Positions 33,367 to 41,563 of a DNA stretch of 64,000 nucleotides are shown here, piece after piece. Under the pieces are notes generated by a model that worked only from the letters and a program-made list of their open reading frames with translations, ran no database searches and was not told the DNA's origin. Within the stretch, counting starts at the first letter, position 1, and each line of letters opens with the position of its first letter. The stretch is from CAWKDC01 sp044445605. GTDB taxonomy: Bacteria > Pseudomonadota > Gammaproteobacteria > JABCZS01. The stretch spans positions 3,383 to 67,382 of the forward strand of contig JBIOEA010000007.1 of the NCBI GenBank assembly GCA_044445605.1. Reading direction: 5' to 3'. A program made the position numbers and the translations under genes.

Positions 33367-35916
33367 ATGCTTGAGAATCGAGTTGAATTGTTATCTGGGG
33401 TAGCAAAGAAGCTATTTAATAATGATTCATTCATTGACACTTCATCCCGGTACAATGACTTTGGATCCCAGTTTTTAGCTGCTTTAAATAAGGCAGAGAT
33501 GATTGCTAAAAATGCGAATACTCAGGCATTTGTGATAAAGAAGACCAAAATTGTCATAGAGTGTTTCCCCGGTGTACTCGTTGGTTATGCAGAAAAACAG
33601 AAAAATCACGATCTGAGGGAAAAGTTACTTCGACTCACAGCTTCCCAGGAGACCGGCAGCATAGGTGCCAGTCTCTTTCAACTGATCGTCTTCCTTGAAG
33701 AGTCCGAGCGGATGCTCAATAAAGCGACCGATCCTGCGAGAGTCAAGAAGGCCAATGAGTATATTAGGGGATTTTTCAGTGAGCTTCGTGTGCTTAGCAG
33801 CCTTTGTGATAGTGACCTTAACCTGAATGAAGCCGTTTCATTTGTAGGCCTGATGAAAAAAGTCTTGGAACATTCTCGTTTTGTTAAGTTGAACAACAAA
33901 GATGATATTGACAAATGCTTTGAATTTAACTTAAGAAGGTTGGCAGTATATGCTGTTGATAAAGCTAGGCGTTCATTCGGTCAGCATGTGGGTGGGAAGT
34001 TGACCCATTATGATGCCGACATAAAAGTTTTCGTCGATTTTCTATTAAATGACAAATTAATTCTTTCAAACGAAAAGCTAAGGAAAGAGCTTTGCAGCGA
34101 TCTCATGAACGCATTTAAAACATTTCATGATAAGCATGCGAATCATTACATTACAAGCTTTGAGTCCGCTCATACGTATAATCAAATGATGGATTGCGCA
34201 AGTAAGGCCGCAAAAAACCTGAGAAGCGTTTTATCCTATGAAGATGTGTCGTGGATAAAAGATGTTAAATCATATGACATGGTTAAATTTAATCATAATA
34301 TGATGCGTATGCCAGATGTGGTGAGTGCTTTTATGGTCTCTGGAGCTGTGGTAAGTTTTTTGCTGTATTTATCTACTGTTAAGCATTTGTTTGATGATGC
34401 TGTATTCCTGTCCAAAGAGGAGATGCGAGGGCTTCATCAGGATAAGCATTTTTATGAAGATACGGTATATCTCCTGGCCGCTACGTATTTAGCATATCTT
34501 TTTGTTCGAGGGGATAATAAGGATAAACGAAAATTTATCATTTTTCCATCGGTTGCGTTGACGCTTGATGAGCTCTTTGATAAGCCATGCGAATGGGGCC
34601 CGAAGGAAATAGATGAAGACGTTTTCTATGATGCGGAACAGGGTAAAGATGAAGATTTGTTTTTTGATGCGGTCGATAGCTCAGTGATGATCAAAGAGAA
34701 TATTGCGCCTCTGCCCGTCCGGAAGTTTCTTTCAGAAGAGAGAATGCACACTCTTTTAAAAGATACCTATAGAAAAGTAAAAAATGAAGTTGAATCCAGA
34801 GCTGTTGGAGCAGGTGAGCTTTTCGGTGAAACAGCCAGGCCAGTGGTGAAAGCGCAGCTTAATATGATTCGGTTGCGGTTTTTTGATCTTGAGAAATCTG
34901 CGCACTTTTTTATGGATGATCAATTTAAAGAAGATAATTTTCGTGATGCGCTCATTAACGAATGGAATAGCGTGTTAGATGCAAATGACTTGCCAGTGCT
35001 TGTGATGCGCATCCAACAAGAAATCAAGGTTCAAAAAGAGCCTGAAACACCCAGGAAATTCGACACGACCGTTGTTTCAAGTGCTTCATCGGATAAAATC
35101 CAGGTTGATGTGGATTTGAAACCGTCTTCTCAAGTTGCTCAGGCACCCCTAGTCATTTTTTCTAAGGTATCAAGTGCTGATCCCGTTTTAGTAAAGGAAG
35201 TTGTTTCTTGTGCTCGACGCTATATTCCTCGCGTCGACAGCGATGACGGCGCGGCCCAGTTCGAGGCATTATTGGTGTTGAAATACGATTTGAGCTTGAT
35301 CTGTAAAGCGCTGTGCTTCGTTGAGCATGAGGATAATGCTCTTTATAATGCCATGATATCAAATCAATCTTATCCCACGCCCCAACAAATGCTTGCCGAA
35401 CTCGAAGATGAGAATATTGAAAACAGTGATGACCAGAGAATCGTGTATTACACGACTGCTCTTGAACAGCTATGTTCTTTAAAAAACTTCAATGTGATAA
35501 ATGGCGTTCCGCTCGAATTAAGCGTAGAGACTCTGCCAACGAACGTGAACAATGCTGATAACACATTATTATTGCAGAACAAACTAGACGCATTAAAAAC
35601 CCTTATCAACAGCTTTCATGAGAAATACGATCTTGATACGGTTATTCCGCCATCCAAGAAAAAAGCCTACATTATGGCTATCGTTGAGTCATTTAAAATG
35701 TGGGAACAAATGACGTCTGGATTGTCTAATGATCATCTGCTGGAAGTGAATGATCATGTGCTTAAACGCTTTCAGGGCGTCAAGGATGCGTTGAGTGATT
35801 ATTCAACTCACAAAACCATGGATAAGATGCAGCATGAAGATTTGCGCGCTATTTTGGAAAACAAGGCATTTATTTATGAAGTTCACGGCAGTAAGCCAAA
35901 AATGAATAATAACTGA
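33367..35916 (+). CDS. Large orphan protein, 849 aa
   Basis: I do not recognise a family. The ATG at 33367 sits downstream of a good promoter; the frame is open earlier but that would put the start inside the promoter. The product is mainly helical and hydrophilic, with no signal peptide. A hydrophobic stretch at about residues 317-337 (SAFMVSGAVVSFLLYLS) and a weaker one near 364-380 may form a membrane hairpin. Two neighbouring acidic motifs, DEDVFYDAEQ and DEDLFFDAVD, look like a short internal repeat (about 415-440). A Ser/Pro-rich segment near 560-590 suggests a linker between two domains. Size, composition and lack of relatives fit a species-level effector or surface-associated protein; this is a guess. 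Confidence 0.7.
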   Translation: MLENRVELLSGVAKKLFNNDSFIDTSSRYNDFGSQFLAALNKAEMIAKNANTQAFVIKKTKIVIECFPGVLVGYAEKQKNHDLREKLLRLTASQETGSIGASLFQLIVFLEESERMLNKATDPARVKKANEYIRGFFSELRVLSSLCDSDLNLNEAVSFVGLMKKVLEHSRFVKLNNKDDIDKCFEFNLRRLAVYAVDKARRSFGQHVGGKLTHYDADIKVFVDFLLNDKLILSNEKLRKELCSDLMNAFKTFHDKHANHYITSFESAHTYNQMMDCASKAAKNLRSVLSYEDVSWIKDVKSYDMVKFNHNMMRMPDVVSAFMVSGAVVSFLLYLSTVKHLFDDAVFLSKEEMRGLHQDKHFYEDTVYLLAATYLAYLFVRGDNKDKRKFIIFPSVALTLDELFDKPCEWGPKEIDEDVFYDAEQGKDEDLFFDAVDSSVMIKENIAPLPVRKFLSEERMHTLLKDTYRKVKNEVESRAVGAGELFGETARPVVKAQLNMIRLRFFDLEKSAHFFMDDQFKEDNFRDALINEWNSVLDANDLPVLVMRIQQEIKVQKEPETPRKFDTTVVSSASSDKIQVDVDLKPSSQVAQAPLVIFSKVSSADPVLVKEVVSCARRYIPRVDSDDGAAQFEALLVLKYDLSLICKALCFVEHEDNALYNAMISNQSYPTPQQMLAELEDENIENSDDQRIVYYTTALEQLCSLKNFNVINGVPLELSVETLPTNVNNADNTLLLQNKLDALKTLINSFHEKYDLDTVIPPSKKKAYIMAIVESFKMWEQMTSGLSNDHLLEVNDHVLKRFQGVKDALSDYSTHKTMDKMQHEDLRAILENKAFIYEVHGSKPKMNNN

Positions 35917-36082
35917 GTCATGGAACTGTAGAGAATAGGAGCGCTGTTACCACTCGTATCTGGAAAGCTTTCTAAAATCAAGAGTCAGGGATGCGGCAAC
36001 GCTTTGTTTTCATGTGCTATATTCGTATCAATGATCAATTGCGAATGGAAATTCACCTTAATAAGCCATGGAGGGCAAAAAA

Positions 36083-37423
36083 ATGACCACAAAGTTTGAT
36101 GGGCATGTATTTCATCGCGGTGAGCATGGATATGAAGAAGCGCGCAGAGGAAGTGTTTGGTGTGCAGGTGTTGCAGATCGCTATCCAGAGATGATCATTC
36201 AAGCTAAAAACGAGAATGACGTGATTGCTGCGGTCAAGCTTGCCAATGAGAAAGGCTTGAGATTGAGCGTGCGTTCAGGCGGCCACAGCTGGCCTAACAA
36301 CCATTTGCGTGAAGGTTGTTTAATGCTGGATATCAATCAGCTTAACGATTATTCTATTGATCCTAAATCCATGACGGCGACGGCTCAACCTGGCCTGCAC
36401 GGTTCCGATCTCAATAAAGTGCTCAGCACATATGAATTATATTTTCCGACAGGGCATTGTACGAGCGTTTCAATTGGTGGTTATTTGCTTCAAGGTGGAT
36501 TTGGCTGGAATGGCCGCGTTTACGGTCCAGCATGCATGAGTGTGATTGGCATAGATGCGGTCACTGCGGATGGCAAGCTTATCCACGCAGATGAGCATGA
36601 AAATGCAGATCTGTTGTGGGCAGCACGAGGCGCAGGGCCAGGTTTTTTTGCAGTGGTTACGCGTTACTATATCAAAGTATATCCCAGGCATCGGATCACC
36701 ATGAATAGTACTTATGTTTATCCGCTGGATGTTTTTGAAGAAGTGTTTCGTTGGTCACATGAGATTGGCCGTGAAACCACATGTGAAATCAATACGCTGG
36801 TGTCACGCTCAGAAGCAGCAAACAATCAACCCGTTATTACCCTCCTGGCGACAGCCTTTGGCGATAGTGAGGTACATTGTCGAGAAATGTTGGCATTGTA
36901 TGAAACATGCCCCGTCCGTGATCGTGCGATGGTAGCAAATGTATACCAACGTTCTAGTCTTTCTCAAAACACACAAGTAGGGTCTGAAGGACATTATTGG
37001 CCACGCATGCGATATGTCGCAGACAATATATGGACGCATGCAAAGTTTGATGATCTGATTCCTGGTTTGAGGAAGATTGTTGATACGTTACCGCCTGCAC
37101 CGACTCACATGGTATGGTTCAATTGGGGTTCTACGAATACTGTAAAAAGACCTGATATGGCTTTTTCATTGGAAGATGATTTTTATTATGCTGTATATGC
37201 AGCGTGGAGTGATCCTGAAGACGACGACAAATATAAACGGTGGGTCACTGAGCGCATGAGAGAACTTGAACCGTTTTCGTCAGGTATTCAATTGGCAGAT
37301 GAGAATTTAATCAACAGGCCCGCACGGTTTATGAAGGATGAGAATCTGAAGCGTTTGGACGAACTACGCAGCAAATATGACCCGAATAATTTATTTTATC
37401 CTTGGTTGGGTCGGCCATGGTAA
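36083..37423 (+). CDS. FAD-dependent oxidoreductase, berberine-bridge-enzyme type
   Basis: The 446-residue protein has the PCMH/VAO FAD-binding domain (about residues 30-200) and a C-terminal BBE segment ending PNNLFYPWLGRPW. The histidine for covalent FAD attachment is in RSGGHSW (near residue 75) and the second, cysteine attachment site is probably GHCTSVSIGG (near 130), which suggests bicovalent FAD as in sugar and alkaloid oxidases. The ATG at 36083 follows GGAGG by eight bases. The substrate is unknown; relatives oxidise sugars, alcohols or plant-type metabolites. Its stop overlaps the start of the outer-membrane protein gene, so the two act together genetically. Confidence 0.88.
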   Translation: MTTKFDGHVFHRGEHGYEEARRGSVWCAGVADRYPEMIIQAKNENDVIAAVKLANEKGLRLSVRSGGHSWPNNHLREGCLMLDINQLNDYSIDPKSMTATAQPGLHGSDLNKVLSTYELYFPTGHCTSVSIGGYLLQGGFGWNGRVYGPACMSVIGIDAVTADGKLIHADEHENADLLWAARGAGPGFFAVVTRYYIKVYPRHRITMNSTYVYPLDVFEEVFRWSHEIGRETTCEINTLVSRSEAANNQPVITLLATAFGDSEVHCREMLALYETCPVRDRAMVANVYQRSSLSQNTQVGSEGHYWPRMRYVADNIWTHAKFDDLIPGLRKIVDTLPPAPTHMVWFNWGSTNTVKRPDMAFSLEDDFYYAVYAAWSDPEDDDKYKRWVTERMRELEPFSSGIQLADENLINRPARFMKDENLKRLDELRSKYDPNNLFYPWLGRPW

Positions 37424-38352
37424 AACGTTTTCTACTCATTGGGTTTATGCTGATAGCATGTAACGCTCGTGTTCACGCAGAAGAAAATGGGGTAGGGCAT
37501 TGGATCCCAGGTCAAATCCCATTTTTTGCAGGAATGATGCCGCCTGACAAAGGACTCTATGTAAGAGAAAGCAATTACATGTACAGTGGAACACTGAGTG
37601 ATAAAATAGGTGTGCCCATAGGAAATGAGGTTGTATTTAACTCTAAGCGCGTTATTTATGTTGACACCTTTATTTTCAATTATGTATTTGCGCCTAAGCG
37701 AGCCGGATGGGTGCCTAACGTATCCATGGATGTTGCCATTCCTTTTATGTATTTTAAAAATAGCGTGACGCTAACACCGACGTCATTTGCGGAAAGTCAA
37801 AGCAGCTATAATTTATCTGATGTGATAATAACGCCTATTAATCTCGGTTGGGATTTTCAACAATACCATTGGACGGCAGGCATCAATGTTTATGCGCCAA
37901 CAGGCCCGTACAGCGTGAATTCGCTGGTGCCCTCTGGGTATAATTATTGGACATTTGAGCCTGCCATCGGGTTCACCTATTATGACCCAGGCAACAGGAT
38001 AGAACTAACGTTCTATGCAGGCATTGATTTCAATACAATCAATTATGCTGCCGAATATAAAACTGGGGATCAATTCCATGTGGATTGGATTGCCGCAAAA
38101 TATTTTAATCATGGTTTCGCGATGGGGTTAGGTGGGTATGTGTATGATCAGGTAACGGGCGACAGTGGCACAGGTGCTGTGCTGGGGGCATACAAAGATT
38201 ACATTTTCTCGCTCGGACCTGTTTTTCGTTATGCAGACGAAATCATGAAAGTGCCCTTGAGCATTGAATTAAAAGTCCTTCCTCGAATCAGAGCTGTAAA
38301 TGCACCTGATGGAACTGCGGCTTGGCTGAATTTTAATTTGACATTTAAGTAA
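37417..38352 (+). CDS. Outer-membrane transporter-like protein (MetA-pathway/phenol-degradation family)
   Basis: The 311-residue product begins with a signal peptide (MVKRFLLIGFMLIACNARVHA, cleavage predicted after HA) and consists of alternating strands typical of a 12-stranded-type outer-membrane beta barrel. The order PPDKGLYVRESNYMYSG, GWVPNVSMDVAIPFMYF and WFEPAIGFTYYDPGNRIELTFYAG-like segments matches the MetA-pathway family, which is often next to oxidoreductases for hydrophobic compounds. The ATG overlaps the 3' end of the flavoenzyme gene by seven bases. The transported molecule is unknown. Confidence 0.8.
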   Translation: MVKRFLLIGFMLIACNARVHAEENGVGHWIPGQIPFFAGMMPPDKGLYVRESNYMYSGTLSDKIGVPIGNEVVFNSKRVIYVDTFIFNYVFAPKRAGWVPNVSMDVAIPFMYFKNSVTLTPTSFAESQSSYNLSDVIITPINLGWDFQQYHWTAGINVYAPTGPYSVNSLVPSGYNYWTFEPAIGFTYYDPGNRIELTFYAGIDFNTINYAAEYKTGDQFHVDWIAAKYFNHGFAMGLGGYVYDQVTGDSGTGAVLGAYKDYIFSLGPVFRYADEIMKVPLSIELKVLPRIRAVNAPDGTAAWLNFNLTFK

Positions 38353-38371
38353 GCATTCGCGTTAATCCGTC

Positions 38372-38683
38372 TTACTTTTCCGTTTTGTCTTCTGGATCAA
38401 TCGGTTTTTTGCTGCCGACTTTAAGCTTATTGGTTTTGGCGAAAGCTAAGAGTTGCTCATACAATTCAGGATTGGTTGTTTTGAGTTTCTCGTCGACGAA
38501 AACGCACTTATTACCATCTTTCATGCCAGGTTTGAGGAGGGGAGAGTAGGTGATTCGGTGATTGTGAAAAGTCGCTAACGGGCCGCTGACACGTTCCGCC
38601 CAATCGCTAGGACGGAAATCTTCGCCAGATTCGGTGACCCCTTCAATGATGAGGTGGCTTTTAGTTTCTTTATCGTTGCTCAT
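38372..38683 (-). CDS. Small conserved protein (DUF3579-like), 103 aa
   Basis: The sequence fits the short proteobacterial family DUF3579: IIEGVTESGEDFRPSDWAERV near residue 15, YSPLLKPGMKDGNKCVFVDEKL and a lysine-rich tail. The ATG at 38683 is preferred over the ATG 15 bases earlier because AAGGG lies seven bases upstream. No membrane segment is seen. The function of the family is not established. It is convergent with the outer-membrane protein gene. Confidence 0.7.
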   Translation of the reverse strand: MSNDKETKSHLIIEGVTESGEDFRPSDWAERVSGPLATFHNHRITYSPLLKPGMKDGNKCVFVDEKLKTTNPELYEQLLAFAKTNKLKVGSKKPIDPEDKTEK

Positions 38684-38779
38684 GAAACCCTTACTCAATC
38701 AATGCGTTAATTCAAAAGATGCGCGTATGATATCCTCAAAAGTGGTTGCTGTCCACCACAATATGATACAATCACCCGC

Positions 38780-40042
38780 ATGAATCCAATTCCGCTCAGT
38801 ACGCGTGCGCGCCCCCAATCCCTGGACGATTTTTTCGGCCAAGAACACTTATTAGGTGCTTCTGGCCCACTTTATCAGGCGCTGAAGGCGGGCAAGCTTC
38901 ACAGCATGATTTTCTGGGGCCCTCCTGGCACCGGTAAAACCACGTTAGCGCACATCATCGCCCAACATTTCCAGGCCGACTTCCATGCTTTATCGGCCGT
39001 TTTGGCTGGCGTTAAAGACATTCGTGATGTCGCTGCCCAAGCGGAAAGATCTGAGAAACCCACCTTACTCTTTTTAGACGAGATTCATCGTTTTAACAAG
39101 TCCCAACAGGACGCTTTATTGCCCCATGTGGAATCGGGCCTCATTACCCTGATTGGGGCGACGACTGAGAACCCCTCATTTGCGCTGAATAATGCATTGT
39201 TATCCCGCGCACGGGTTTATATCCTTAAAAGTTTAGAGCCTGCCACGATCGAGGCCATGTTAGCGCGTGCCCTAAGGTATGTCGATAGTCCAAAGCCTAT
39301 TACGCCGGAAGCCTTAAAGGCGATGGCCAGTGCGGCTGATGGCGATGCTCGCCGTGCCTTGAATAGCCTTGAGATGGCGTTGGATTTGACGCCTGACGAC
39401 GGTGAGGTCACTGAAGCGACCGTGGCCCATGTTATCAAAAACACGTTATTGCGGTTTGATAAAGGCGGGGACGCTTGGTACGACCAAATATCGGCCCTCC
39501 ATAAATCGGTGCGTGGGTCTGATCCCGATGCCGCTTTATATTGGATGGCCCGAATGCTGGTGGCCGGGTGTGATCCGATGTACCTCGCACGGCGCTTGGT
39601 TCGCATGAGCAATGAAGACATTGGGAATGCAGATCCTCGTGCATTTGATTTAGCCATGAACGCTTGGCAAGCGATGGAGCGTTTAGGTTCGCCGGAAGGG
39701 GAGTTGGCCTTGGCGCAAACCGTGGTTTACTTGGCGTGCGCACCTAAAAGCAATGCCGTGTACAAAGCCTACGGTGCGGCAACAGAGGCAGCACAAAAGT
39801 ATGGCTCATTACCAGTGCCGCCACATTTATGCAATGCGCCGACAGCGCTGCTAAAATCTATAGGTCACGGTAAAGATTATCGGTATGCTCATGATGCGCC
39901 TAACGCGTATGTCCCCAATGAGCAGTACTTCCCCGATAAAATGCCAAAGCAACGTTTTTATGAGCCTGTGCCACGTGGCATGGAAATTCAAATTAAAGAA
40001 AAGTTAGCATCACTGAGGGCTTTAGATGAAACCAATACTTGA
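38780..40042 (+). CDS. rarA: Replication-associated recombination protein A (AAA+ ATPase)
   Basis: RarA (MgsA) acts at stalled replication forks and interacts with SSB. The 420-residue protein has Walker A GPPGTGKTTLA near residue 56, Walker B LLFLDEIHRFN near residue 95, a sensor arginine region IGATTENPSF and the C-terminal tetramerisation segment with LAQTVVYLACAPKSNAVY and YFPDKMPKQRFYEP. Length and motifs are normal. It overlaps pssA by 17 bases. Confidence 0.96.
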   Translation: MNPIPLSTRARPQSLDDFFGQEHLLGASGPLYQALKAGKLHSMIFWGPPGTGKTTLAHIIAQHFQADFHALSAVLAGVKDIRDVAAQAERSEKPTLLFLDEIHRFNKSQQDALLPHVESGLITLIGATTENPSFALNNALLSRARVYILKSLEPATIEAMLARALRYVDSPKPITPEALKAMASAADGDARRALNSLEMALDLTPDDGEVTEATVAHVIKNTLLRFDKGGDAWYDQISALHKSVRGSDPDAALYWMARMLVAGCDPMYLARRLVRMSNEDIGNADPRAFDLAMNAWQAMERLGSPEGELALAQTVVYLACAPKSNAVYKAYGAATEAAQKYGSLPVPPHLCNAPTALLKSIGHGKDYRYAHDAPNAYVPNEQYFPDKMPKQRFYEPVPRGMEIQIKEKLASLRALDETNT

Positions 40043-40769
40043 ACATCGTCGTAAAGGGATTTACCTGTTGCCGAATTTGTTTACCACGGCTGGCTTGTTT
40101 GCTGGGTTTTATGCCATTGTGGCTGCGATGCGTGGGCATTTCGATATCGCTGCAACGGCGATATTCATTGCCATGGTGATGGATGGCCTGGATGGGCGGA
40201 TCGCGCGCTTGACACACACAGAGAGTGCCTTCGGTGCACAGTATGATAGTTTAGCGGACATGGTGGCCTTTGGCGCTGCGCCAGCGTTGGTGGTTTATAT
40301 GTGGAGCTTGAGCACATTGAAGTTTGGGTGGCTGGTTGCGTTTATTTATGCGGCAGCGGCGGCCTTGCGTTTGGCGCGGTTTAACACACAGATTGGCAAG
40401 GTAGATAAGCGCTTCTTTGTCGGTTTAGCGACAACGCCATCGGCGGGTGTCTTGGCTGGATATGTCTGGTCGATGGAAGAGTTAGGGATACATACGGGGA
40501 TTGCCAGTGTCATAGGTGCTGTGCTCACGGTGATGGTCGGGATCTTGATGGTCAGCAATGTGCGTTACCATGGTTTTAAAAACATTGACCTGAAAGGGCA
40601 TGTGCCGTTCATGGCATTGCTGGTGGTGGTGTTGATTTTTGTGGGTATCTCAGTAGACCCTCCCATTGTGTTATTTGTTATTTTTGCGGGTTATGCGCTG
40701 TCTGGGCCGATTTGGTCGTTGCAACGTCACGGTTGGCGTAGCTGGTTCCGAATGTTTCATCGAAAATGA
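40026..40769 (+). CDS. pssA: CDP-diacylglycerol-serine O-phosphatidyltransferase
   Basis: This integral membrane enzyme makes phosphatidylserine, the precursor of phosphatidylethanolamine. The 247-residue protein carries the CDP-alcohol phosphatidyltransferase motif DGLDGRIARLTHTESAFGAQYDSLAD split over residues 53-80, with the two catalytic aspartates at its ends, and has six to eight membrane segments (for example VVYMWSLSTLKFGWLVAFIYAA). It is the long-known type II class, unlike the soluble E. coli enzyme. The start lies inside rarA. Confidence 0.92.
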   Translation: MKPILEHRRKGIYLLPNLFTTAGLFAGFYAIVAAMRGHFDIAATAIFIAMVMDGLDGRIARLTHTESAFGAQYDSLADMVAFGAAPALVVYMWSLSTLKFGWLVAFIYAAAAALRLARFNTQIGKVDKRFFVGLATTPSAGVLAGYVWSMEELGIHTGIASVIGAVLTVMVGILMVSNVRYHGFKNIDLKGHVPFMALLVVVLIFVGISVDPPIVLFVIFAGYALSGPIWSLQRHGWRSWFRMFHRK

Positions 40770-40789
40770 GAAAAATTCCCTGTAACCTC

Positions 40790-40818
40790 TTGTTTTATTT
40801 CGCGCAAACTCATACAAT
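40790..40818 (+). promoter_or_regulatory. Promoter of the response-regulator gene (TTGTTT-N17-TACAAT)
   Basis: TTGTTT (40790-40795) and TACAAT (40813-40818) are 17 bases apart, about 36 bases before the ATG at 40855. Confidence 0.6.
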
Positions 40819-40854
40819 CTGAGACATCAAACTCTTTGTTATAAGCGAGTGTTT

Positions 40855-41523
40855 ATGCGAATTTTATTAGTTGAAGATGACGAGATTATCGGTAAAGCAG
40901 TGGCGAGTTCCTTAGTAGAACAGCATTACGCCGTAGAGTGGATGAAAGATGGACAAGCGGCCGAATCCGCGTTGTTATCTGAAGATTTTTTGGCAGCGAT
41001 AGTGGATATTGGTTTGCCAACTTACAATGGTCTAGAGATTTTAAAAAACGTGCGCGGCAAAGGGAATAAAACACCGATTTTGTTGCTATCGGCACGTGGT
41101 TCTGTGGAAGAAATCACGCAAGGATTGGATTTTGGTGCTGATGATTACATCGCCAAACCTTTCTCATTGGGCGTGTTATTTGCGCGTTTACGTGCGGTTG
41201 TGCGTCGTAGTCATTCACGTGTGATATCAACCGTGGATTACGCGGGGTTGAAGTTAGATCCTAATTCTTATTCTGTTTATATCGATGGCGAACGTATTTC
41301 GATTTCGCGTCGTGAATACACGTTGTTGAATAAATTGTTAGAGAATACGGGCGAAGTGGTTTCGCGCGAGATATTGTCAAAATGCATTTATGGTGCCGAT
41401 ACGGAAGTAGAAAGCAACGCGGTTGAAGTCCATGTACATAATCTGCGCAAAAAATTGCGTGGGAATATTATTAAGACGATCCGCGGTGTTGGTTATATCG
41501 TGGATGCTCGTCGGGGTGCATAG
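40855..41523 (+). CDS. OmpR/PhoB-family response regulator (no adjacent kinase)
   Basis: The 222-residue protein has a receiver domain (RILLVEDDEIIGK; phospho-acceptor in AIVDIGLP near residue 51; the conserved Lys in DDYIAKPF near 101) and a winged-helix DNA-binding domain (about residues 128-222; SRREYTLLNKLLENTGEVVSREIL and NAVEVHVHNLRKKL). The annotated start is the ATG, two codons after an in-frame GTG. It resembles QseB/PmrA-type regulators. No histidine kinase gene is adjacent, so its partner lies elsewhere or it is phosphorylated by another route. Confidence 0.92.
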   Translation: MRILLVEDDEIIGKAVASSLVEQHYAVEWMKDGQAAESALLSEDFLAAIVDIGLPTYNGLEILKNVRGKGNKTPILLLSARGSVEEITQGLDFGADDYIAKPFSLGVLFARLRAVVRRSHSRVISTVDYAGLKLDPNSYSVYIDGERISISRREYTLLNKLLENTGEVVSREILSKCIYGADTEVESNAVEVHVHNLRKKLRGNIIKTIRGVGYIVDARRGA

Positions 41524-41530
41524 CCTCACC

Positions 41531-41554
41531 AGGGGCGAAAGATGTTTCGCCCCT
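41531..41554. terminator. Perfect hairpin between convergent genes (GCGAAAGATGTTTCGC family)
   Basis: AGGGGCGAAA (41531-41540) pairs with TTTCGCCCCT (41545-41554) around GATG. It lies between the response-regulator stop and the phoH-like stop and would serve both strands, although no long T-run follows. It is the best-preserved copy of the repeat also seen at 12581 and 15799. Confidence 0.6.
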
Positions 41555-41563
41555 ACAACTGAT

